DNA of 54,584 nucleotides from Chrysochromulina tobinii (taxonomy: Eukaryota; Haptophyta; Prymnesiales; Chrysochromulinaceae), in NCBI GenBank assembly GCA_001275005.1, contig JWZX01003288.1, positions 1-54,584 of the forward strand, given 5' to 3'. A model generated the notes under the pieces. It ran no database searches and was not told where the DNA came from. It was given only the letters and a program-made list of their open reading frames with translations. Every line of letters begins with the position of its first letter. The stretch's first letter is position 1. This document shows positions 48,601 through 54,584 of this stretch, piece by piece. A program made the position numbers and the translations under genes.

Positions 48601-50585
48601 CTTCTGCTCGAGCGGCAGCCGCCACAATTCGGTGACTCGCAGAGCCTCGAGCGCGCGCATCACCGTCGTGTCGTCGTTGCCCTCGGCCTGCCGCACGAGC
48701 ACCCAGCGGGCCACCTCCACCCATGAGGCCTCCGTGAGCACTCCGCGCGTGGGTGCGCCGCGGCAAGGCAGGCCCGCCGCCGTGAGCTCCGCCCCAGCCT
48801 GCCTCGCCAGTCCCGCCGGCACGCGTGCCTTGGCGCATTCGTCCGGCGAGGGCGGATCTTCGGGCAGACAGAAGCGCAGCAGCGCGAGGGCCATCTCGGA
48901 CAGCAGCACGGACGGCCCCCGGTGGAGCAGTGCGAGCCGCAGCTCCTCGAGGCTGAAGCGCGTCAGCCCGAGAGGGTCGGCATACGTGGACACGAAGTCG
49001 AAGGCTGCGAGTAGGCTGCCCACGCACGGCTGGGCCTCCGGCGGCAGGTTGATCGCATAGCGCGGCTCGGGCCATTCCGCGAGCGGCGGCTCGTGCGGGG
49101 GCTCATTTGCAAGCAGCTCGTCGGCGATGGGATAGCGCAGCTTGCGCAGCGCCTCCGCCTCTTTCGCTTCGCGCTGCTTATCGCGTACAGTCTGCTTCTC
49201 GAGGCGCGCCGCCACGGCAAGGTCGTCCGCCGCCAGGCGCTCGAAGAGGGCCAGAAACGCCGCCGGCTGCTTGGCGCCGAAGGCTTCGATCTGCTCACGA
49301 AGCTTGCCGTGGCCCCCTTCGCCGCTCGAGGCGAGCCGCTTGGCGGCCGCCTGCGCCTCCTTGAGAACCGCCTCCTTCTCCTTACGCGCGCGCTCCTCGA
49401 ATGGTTCCTTCTGCTCGAGTGCGAGAGCTTTCCACCGTTTGCCCAGCTCGACCACCACGGCCGCCTGCAGATCCTTTTTGAACGCCGCCTCCCCCTCGTC
49501 CACCTTCTTAGGTTTCCCATCCGGCCTGAGGCCCACGGCCTCCTGGTACGTGGCGAGCACTCTCTCGCGCGCCGCGGCACTCGCCGCAGGACGCTCCTCC
49601 TCGGCGAAGATCTGATAGGAAGTGCGTGCCTAGGAGCGGCCAGGAAGGGGCGGAGGTCGGACGGGGGGCGGGCGGGGCGGGGGATGCAAGGACGAATGCA
49701 CGGAGGGGAAGGGGAGAAGGGAGGGAGAAGGGAGAGTGGCACCTTGATCAACTTCAGAGTCTCTGCCCTCGGGCGAGATACCTTCGGCTCACCCTCCTTT
49801 TTGGTCGCGCTGCCGCCCGAGCTCGTTCCTGCGGCTTCCGCATGATCAACGCTCCCTGCCTTGTCCGACGACGCGCCCTTGCCCACAGACGCCTTGCCCG
49901 CAGACGCCTTACCCGCAGACCCCTTGGTTGACTCGGGCGCCTTGAGAGCCATCTTCGGACTGCTGCCGTCGCCGCCCTTGCCGCCCTTGCTGCCATGGCC
50001 GCCGGACGCGCCCTCTGCCTTCTTGGCACCGATCCCCTTTGGCCTTGACGCGCTGGATGCGCCCGCCGCACCTCCCGAGCCCGGTACGTCGCTGCTCTGG
50101 CCGGCACCTAGGGGCGACTCTCCGGAGCGCGACACGCCTGACAATAAGAGGGCGATGCGCCGATGAGCAGCCGCGTCGGGTGAGGCACACGAGCCATCAG
50201 CGCCCACCGCATCCGCCCGCGCTTCTTTGGCGAGCCCGCTCGCCGCGTCCGGCATGTCGGGAGCCGCTCGTTTCGATCCTGCTGCAGGGACCGGCAGGTC
50301 CCTGGCGCTCATCTGACCCACGGTGGCTTGGAATGCAGACGTTGCCGGTGCGACGAAGGGCTGTGCACTCTTGGTCACATCCGTGAGAGCGGTGGGCGGC
50401 GCTGTTTCTGAAAGCGATGCCGATGGCGCACTGCTGCTGCAAGCTGCCTCAGTAGTAACCACATCAGAAGTGGCTGGCATCAACGTGTTGGGTGGGTCCT
50501 GATGAAGGCCCAGAGGTGGTGCATCGATCGCGTGCGCCGCAGTTGACGGGGACACGTCGGAGTACTCTGTGCTGGCCTCCGCCAT
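45658..50585 (-). CDS. ISWI-accessory-like chromatin factor: HMG box, DDT, WHIM/WSD, C2H2 zinc finger
   Basis: Exon 1 (50585-49743) encodes a 281-residue disordered Ser/Ala/Gly/Lys-rich N-terminus. A 113-base GT-AG intron follows; exon 2 starts at 49629. In exon 2: an HMG-like box (ARTSYQIFAEEERP, LGKRWKALALEQKEPFEERA), a DDT domain (FDFVSTYADPLGLTRFSLEEL, with LLSEMALALLRF), a WHIM1-like segment (LWRLPLEQKLVVLLALIEA), the WSD/WHIM2 motif REPLGTDRHGRRYWRF, a low-complexity Gln/Met/Pro stretch, a C2H2-like finger (CDRCDFESSSYEVVIAHEQTC, read as C-x2-C-x12-H-x3-C) and a C-terminal WRAYVGGASSFSQLALAASNL resembling the end of plant RLT/DDT proteins. Such proteins position nucleosomes with ISWI. 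Two frame changes remain: near 48410, repaired by one base less in a GGG run, and between about 46210 and 46360, which may be a small intron or a missing base. Total about 1,600 residues. Confidence 0.75.
48405..48420 (-). other. Reading-frame break in the chromatin-factor gene
   Basis: The frame ending in QKEEEKGQG turns into Arg/Gly-rich nonsense, while the next frame continues as AAAAAAAEGGEGEGGAEEAGAG and KKRKRPSKGG (quoted as two parts). One base less in the GGG run of AAGGGCCAGGG restores the reading, as in the other breaks of this window. Confidence 0.55.
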
Positions 50586-51144
50586 TCACACGTCGGCGAA
50601 AGCGGCGAAGCGTTGTTCCACGTCGCCCTCTAAAGCGCGCGACGGTCACGTCCCGGAGCCGCGGCACCGCTGACCTCCGATGTCGCTCCTGCGAAAAGAT
50701 CATTACAACGCGAACGCAGCGTGTGGACCCTCATGGAACTATGCAATCAGAGTGGTTGGAAGGTGCAAGAAACGTAGATGCGCCGCCGGCGCGCCCCATG
50801 GCCGCAAGTCGTTCCCGCAGGGGCCAGGTCGCCACGCACCAGCAGTCCTGAGTCCAGCCGCGCGCGCCTGTCCCGCCCTCGGCGACCGAGAGGACCGTCC
50901 CGCCGGGTCGTTGGCTTGACAACGTTTCAACTTGGAATAACATTATGTGGTTGTTGAAACGTCTACGCTAGTAGACCGGACACACACTCGATAGTATACG
51001 ATCGACGACGTAGGCCCATACTAGGCCGGATACCAACTCGCACGGCTGGCAAGGTGGCAACGTCCTCTCAAGCACAAGGACTAAGGTGGCAACTCTCACG
51101 CACAAAGATTCGCACACACATGAGGAGAACCTGCTGTGAAACCT
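50586..51144. other. Intergenic region with inverted repeat
   Basis: Promoter side of the chromatin-factor gene and 3' side of centrin. ACGTTTCAAC (50922-50931) and its exact reverse complement GTTGAAACGT (50953-50962) flank 21 bases. No gene is recognised. Confidence 0.45.
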
Positions 51145-51915
51145 TTAATCGTCGTCGCCGAGCATCTCGTTGAGAGCACCCGAGTGCGCCTGAAAGGCGG
51201 GGGGATGGGCGGCGCGCGCCGAGTGAGCGGCAGCGGCGACAGGCTGGGCGGGCGGTGAACAGAGAATGGTCCGACTGGTGCCGTCGGCGCACCTTCTTCT
51301 TCATGAGGCGGTAGAAGTCGTCAAAGCTCACGCCCTTCCCGGGCTTGCCCGACTTGTTGCCATGCTCAAGCATCGACGCGATCTCCTCGTCGGTCATCGA
51401 CTCGCCCAGCTCCTGCAGACATTGGCAGAGGGAGGAGCGCAGGTCGTGAGATAAAGAGCTCGAGTCCCAATGGGTCGGAGCGGGCAGAGGAGCGCGCGCG
51501 AGGGAGGCACGCGAGGGAGCGGGAACGGAGTGGCGCGACAGGACAGTGCGGGCGGGCGCGGGGAACGCACCCTCGCGACGCGCTTGAGCGAGGCGAACGT
51601 GATGGCGCCATCGCCGTCAACATCAAACATCTTGTAGACCTTCAAGATCTCGTCCTTGGAGTCGTTCTGCGCCATCTTGCCGGTCATCATCGTCAAGAAC
51701 TCGGGGAACTCGATCTCGCCTGACTGGTCAGCGTCCACCTCGAGGATCATCTTCTTGAGCTCATCCTTGTCGACCTTGATCTGCAGCGCCTTCATGCACG
51801 CGCGCAGCTCCTTATACGAGATGGCGCCCGACGAGTCGACGTCGAAGAGGTTGAAGGCCTCCTTGACCTCCTCAATCTGCTCGGGCGCAAGCTGCGGGGC
51901 GGATTTGGGCGGCAT
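51145..51915 (-). CDS. Centrin (EF-hand protein of basal bodies/centrioles)
   Basis: Three exons, 51915-51571, 51412-51293 and 51189-51145, with GT-AG introns of 158 and 103 bases, give 169 residues, the normal centrin length. EF1 is DVDSSGAISYKE after EAFNLF, EF2 DADQSGEIEFPE followed by FLTMMTGKM, EF3 DVDGDGAITFAS followed by LKRVARELGESMTDEE across intron 1. EF4 is altered: HGNKSGKPGKGVSF lacks the usual acidic loop residues, so it probably does not bind calcium. The protein ends AHSGALNEMLGDDD instead of the common KKTSLY-type tail, from a 15-codon last exon. The N-terminus is short (MPPKSAPQLAPEQIEEVKEA). Centrins act in centriole/basal-body duplication and calcium-sensitive fibres. It is divergent from the FKBP gene. 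Confidence 0.93.
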
Positions 51916-52075
51916 GGCTGTAGTCTCTGCTTGTTGAGCGTCGACTCCGGTTGACCTGCTGTGTCGGTCGGTCAACAGGTCTGTGGCTGTGTTTTTCCAA
52001 CGGCCAGGGAACTTCATTCGGCGAGTTTGCACGAAAACTCGCGCTGGCGAGTCGCTGACGTTGGTCGAAAGAGAC
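51916..52075. promoter_or_regulatory. Divergent promoter between centrin and FKBP genes
   Basis: 160 bases between outward ATG codons (229 if the FKBP start is the later ATG). No defined box seen. Confidence 0.4.
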
Positions 52076-52885
52076 ATGTATCAGTGCGCCTCTGTTTGGT
52101 CGAAAGTTTCGGCGATTTCGGCGATTGAAGAGACCCCGGGAGTGATGGGCATCATCCAGGAGACCGAGGAGAAACTCGCTGCACTCAAGCTCCGTTTACC
52201 GGAGCTGGAAGGCAAGGCCAACAAAAACGAGCGCACGAAGGTGAACAAGGATATCTACAATTTGGAGAATGCGGAGGCGTATCTTGCGGCTCTCAAGGAG
52301 CGATTGAATGAATCGCGTGCGGAGGCGGCAAAATCTGAGGATGCCGCGCATGAGGCCAAGCTGCGGCGCGAAGAGGAGGAAAGAAAGATGCGAGAGGCCG
52401 ATGCCGTCCGCCGCGCCGAGGAAAAGGCCAAGATCGGCCCGGCGCAGCCAGAAGATGATGGCGAGGTTCACATGGAGATCAGTATTCCAAAGCTCAAGAA
52501 GGCGTGCGACGAAACGGTGAAACCGGTTGTCGGTGACAAGGTGGGCATCACGTACGTGGGCAAATTCGCCGATGGCACTAAGCACGAAGGTATCGATTAC
52601 TCGGGCAAGGAGTTTGACAACAGCATGCGCAAGCAAGGCAAGGGTCCGGCCGTGCAGACGCCGCTTACATTCAAGCTTGGCGACGGCCGCGCCATTCGCG
52701 GCTGGGAGGAGGCGCTGAAGACGATGGCACTTGGCGAGGAAATTGAGGTCACAATTCGGCCGAAATGGGCCTATCGCAAGGGAGGGCTGCAAGACGACAA
52801 CGGAAAGTGGATCGTGCCGCCCAACGCGTCCCTCGTCTTCCAGATGCGGTTGGTGCAGGTGCGCGAGCAGACGGTACCACCGTGA
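52076..52885 (+). CDS. FKBP-type peptidyl-prolyl isomerase with N-terminal coiled coil
   Basis: From ATG 52076 the product is 269 residues; ATG 52145 (MGIIQETEEKLAALKLRLPE) is an equally plausible start and removes a leader without conserved features. Residues about 25-135 are a long charged coiled coil (Leu heptads, then REEEERKMREADAVRRAEEK). The C-terminal FKBP domain reads VVGDKVGITYVGKFADGTK, EFDNSMRKQGKGP, LTFKLGDGRAIRGWEEALK, MALGEEIEVTIRPKWAYRKGG and VFQMRLVQV. FKBPs catalyse cis/trans isomerisation of Xaa-Pro bonds. Of the drug-binding/active-site residues, the Tyr, Phe-Asp and Trp positions are recognisable (Y in ITYVG, FDNS, GWEEAL). The absence of signal peptide suggests cytosol or nucleus. 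Similar coiled-coil FKBPs exist in protists; a specific partner is not predictable. Confidence 0.9.
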   Translation: MYQCASVWSKVSAISAIEETPGVMGIIQETEEKLAALKLRLPELEGKANKNERTKVNKDIYNLENAEAYLAALKERLNESRAEAAKSEDAAHEAKLRREEEERKMREADAVRRAEEKAKIGPAQPEDDGEVHMEISIPKLKKACDETVKPVVGDKVGITYVGKFADGTKHEGIDYSGKEFDNSMRKQGKGPAVQTPLTFKLGDGRAIRGWEEALKTMALGEEIEVTIRPKWAYRKGGLQDDNGKWIVPPNASLVFQMRLVQVREQTVPP

Positions 52886-53443
52886 GCCTTGGTGGCGGCA
52901 GACGACCTAGTATGGAAGACCTAGAGTACGCCTCAAGCGACTGCCATGGCACCTGCACTAACTGCATAGTTTGCACTTGCCCTTTCTTGCGCCACACTAG
53001 GCTACCACACTTCCTACCACGCTTGGAGGCTCCGCTCCCGATTATCTGCATAACAACAGCTCGCCCGAGCGTCAGCAATGCCATTAGATAGCTGCTATGT
53101 TGCCGCTGAAGTACAGCGGTGATGTGGAGATTGCGCCAAGCCGGGGACATCTGGCGGGCATGCTGTTTTCACTTTATCCTTTGTGGTGGAGCAGTCTCTT
53201 GCAGGATTGATAGCTTAACAGCGATACATAAGAGGAATTGAAGAAACCCGAATTTTGCCGAGTACGCAGCAAGATAAGGGTCACAAGGGCCAAGTCGCTC
53301 GCAAGTTCGGCAGATACCGGTAGGTTGCGAGGCCGCTCGCTCTCGCATCGCACGCGCGCGCATCCTTTCTCAGGGCGGGGCGAAAGAGCTTCCCACGTCC
53401 AGAAAAGAGGGGATTTGCGCACAACCAGGCTCTCGGCGACAGC
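52886..53443. other. Intergenic region
   Basis: 3' end of the FKBP gene, then the promoter and 5' UTR of importin alpha. The part around 53160-53270 is AT-rich. No gene recognised. Confidence 0.4.
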
Positions 53444-54439
53444 ATGGACTCGGACAATCGCCAGCCCCGTCAGGGGCCTCGCAACAAGACCCTCGACAAA
53501 GATGAGGCTCGCCGTAACCGTGAGGAGACAACCATAAGCCTTCGCAAGGAGAAGCGCGCGGAGCAGCTCGACAAGAAGCGCAACATGTCGGGCGCGACGG
53601 CGGTATCGTCACACACGTTGCCCAACGTTGGCTCACAGGCCTGGCTCGAGGCCAACCCCGCCCAGCTCGTCGAGGGTGTAAACTCTGATGACCCCAATCA
53701 CCAGCTGCCCGCTGTCACTCAGTTCCGCAAGTTGCTCAGCATCGAGCGCTCGCCGCCAATCGCGGAGGTGATCGCGGCGGGCGTGGTACCGCGCTTCGTG
53801 CAGTTCCTGCAGTGCGCCGACAATCCGATGCTCCAGTTCGAGGCGGCTTGGGCGCTCACGAACATTGCCTCGGGCACGTCGGAGCACACGCGCATGGTGA
53901 TTGCCAACGGCGCGGTGCCCATTTTCGTGCAGCTCCTCATGTCGCCGAACGACGACGTGCGCGAGCAGGCGGTTTGGGCGCTCGGCAACATCGCGGGCGA
54001 CTCGCCCGAGTGCCGCGATCTCGTCCTCGGTCACCACGTGTTGCCGCCCCTGCTCGAGCAGCTCAATCCACAATCCAAGATGTCGATGCTGCGCAACGCC
54101 ACCTGGACGCTCTCCAACATGTGCCGCGGTAAGCCGCAGCCGGCGTGGCACATGGTGGCGCCCGCCCTGCCCGTGCTCGCGCAGCTCGTCTTCTCCAACG
54201 ACGACGAGGTGCTCGCGGACGGCTGCTGGGCGCTCTCGTATCTTTCCGACGGCTCGAACGAGAAGATCCAGGCCGTGCTCGACACGGGCATCTGCGCGCG
54301 CATCGTCGAGCTCATGGGGCACCCACCCGCGTCGGTGCAGACGCCCGCGCTTCGCACCGCGGGCAACATCGTTACGGGCGACGATCACCAGACGCAGTGC
54401 GTCATCAACTGCGGCGCTCTCCCGCGTCTGCTCGCTTTG
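53444..54439 (+). CDS. Importin alpha, first exon (3' partial)
   Basis: ATG 53444 starts [20 protein letters not shown]. The frame runs 332 codons to a GT donor at 54440 (CTCGCTTTG/GTACGC), after which the sequence becomes non-coding (C-rich) to the window end, so the rest lies outside. The N-terminal Arg/Lys-rich IBB domain ([25 protein letters not shown]) is followed by armadillo repeats: [74 protein letters not shown] and [17 protein letters not shown]. The Trp-x3-Asn array that binds nuclear localisation signals is conserved. It imports NLS cargo with importin beta. The gene has normal order and no damage. Confidence 0.95.
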
Positions 54440-54584
54440 GTACGCACTTACCCGTACGCCCTGGCTCTGCAGGGAAGTGGGGGGTGGGGACTTCTGCATG
54501 TTGACCCTCCCCCCCCCCTTTCCCGCGCGTGCGGCGCGCCAACATGCCCCTGCGTGCTCGGCCCAAACCGCCCCCCACCGGCGT
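54440..54584 (+). other. Start of an importin alpha intron
   Basis: Begins GTACGC. It has long C runs and no armadillo-like residues, and runs off the window. Confidence 0.7.

Noticed and set aside
53633..54499. Minus-strand frame of 288 residues opposite importin alpha
   Set aside because: It is the complement of armadillo repeats, low in hydrophobic pattern, while the plus strand has a full IBB and ARM array.
1..54584. tRNA, rRNA, virus or transposon genes
   Set aside because: No tRNA-like cloverleaf, rRNA core, capsid, integrase, transposase or reverse transcriptase motif was found by eye on either strand. A scan with tRNAscan-SE and RepeatMasker would be decisive.

Overview
This is a nuclear fragment of a GC-rich eukaryote. 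Coding exons are long, introns are short GT-AG (about 100-380 bases), many genes are head-to-head pairs 150-350 bases apart, and the content includes Sm D1, centrin, importin alpha, COMMD and a DDT/WHIM chromatin factor. A giant IPT/TIG cell-surface protein, a Cys-rich HCxFCKCKxC module, a selenoprotein read through TGA and a bacterial-type RsmH methyltransferase (likely organellar) suggest a unicellular alga. A haptophyte (Emiliania/Chrysochromulina/Prymnesium type) is the best guess, but the sequence alone does not prove the group.

Layout: 3-2909 (+) proline-rich, membrane-spanning non-RD protein kinase, 5' end outside the window. 3515-18156 (-) giant secreted protein of about 4,879 residues with about 31 IPT/TIG repeats and 7 lectin-like modules, interrupted by two 1-base frame breaks. 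18369-18605 (+) small membrane protein. 19043-22561 (-) disordered repeat-rich protein. 22719-23876 (+) RsmH. 24401-26670 (-) nucleotide-sugar transporter carrying an N-terminal lumenal Cys-rich module. 26830-29106 (+) TMTC-type O-mannosyltransferase. 29281-29949 (-) MAPEG-like membrane protein. 30478-31869 (-) three-exon Ser/Thr kinase. 32388-33113 (-) secreted ankyrin protein. 33621-33974 (-) Sm D1. 34309-34845 (+) selenoprotein T, with a SECIS at about 34906-34994. 35211-38070 (+) GH30 glucosylceramidase with inserted lectin-like domain and C-terminal membrane anchor. 38484-42263 (+) UvrD-type helicase with acidic repeat tail and UVR-like motif. 42799-43359 (-) COMM-domain protein. 43421-44098 (+) decayed palmitoyl-protein thioesterase pseudogene. 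44338-44982 (-) SGNH-type protein, N-terminus incomplete. 45658-50585 (-) HMG-box/DDT/WHIM/zinc-finger chromatin factor. 51145-51915 (-) centrin. 52076-52885 (+) FKBP isomerase. 53444-end (+) importin alpha, 3' end outside the window.

How the genes relate: most are unrelated housekeeping genes. A loose secretory/glycan theme runs through the IPT giant, the nucleotide-sugar transporter, the TMTC mannosyltransferase, selenoprotein T and the glucosylceramidase, but nothing shows that they form one pathway. I found no convincing new multi-gene system. The most notable items are the new domain combinations (lumenal Cys-rich module plus sugar transporter; lectin-like insert plus membrane anchor in GH30), the recoded selenoprotein with its SECIS, the PPT pseudogene, and a recurring pattern in which four reading-frame breaks in three genes are each repaired by removing one base from a G/C run. 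That pattern probably reflects assembly error, but it should be checked.
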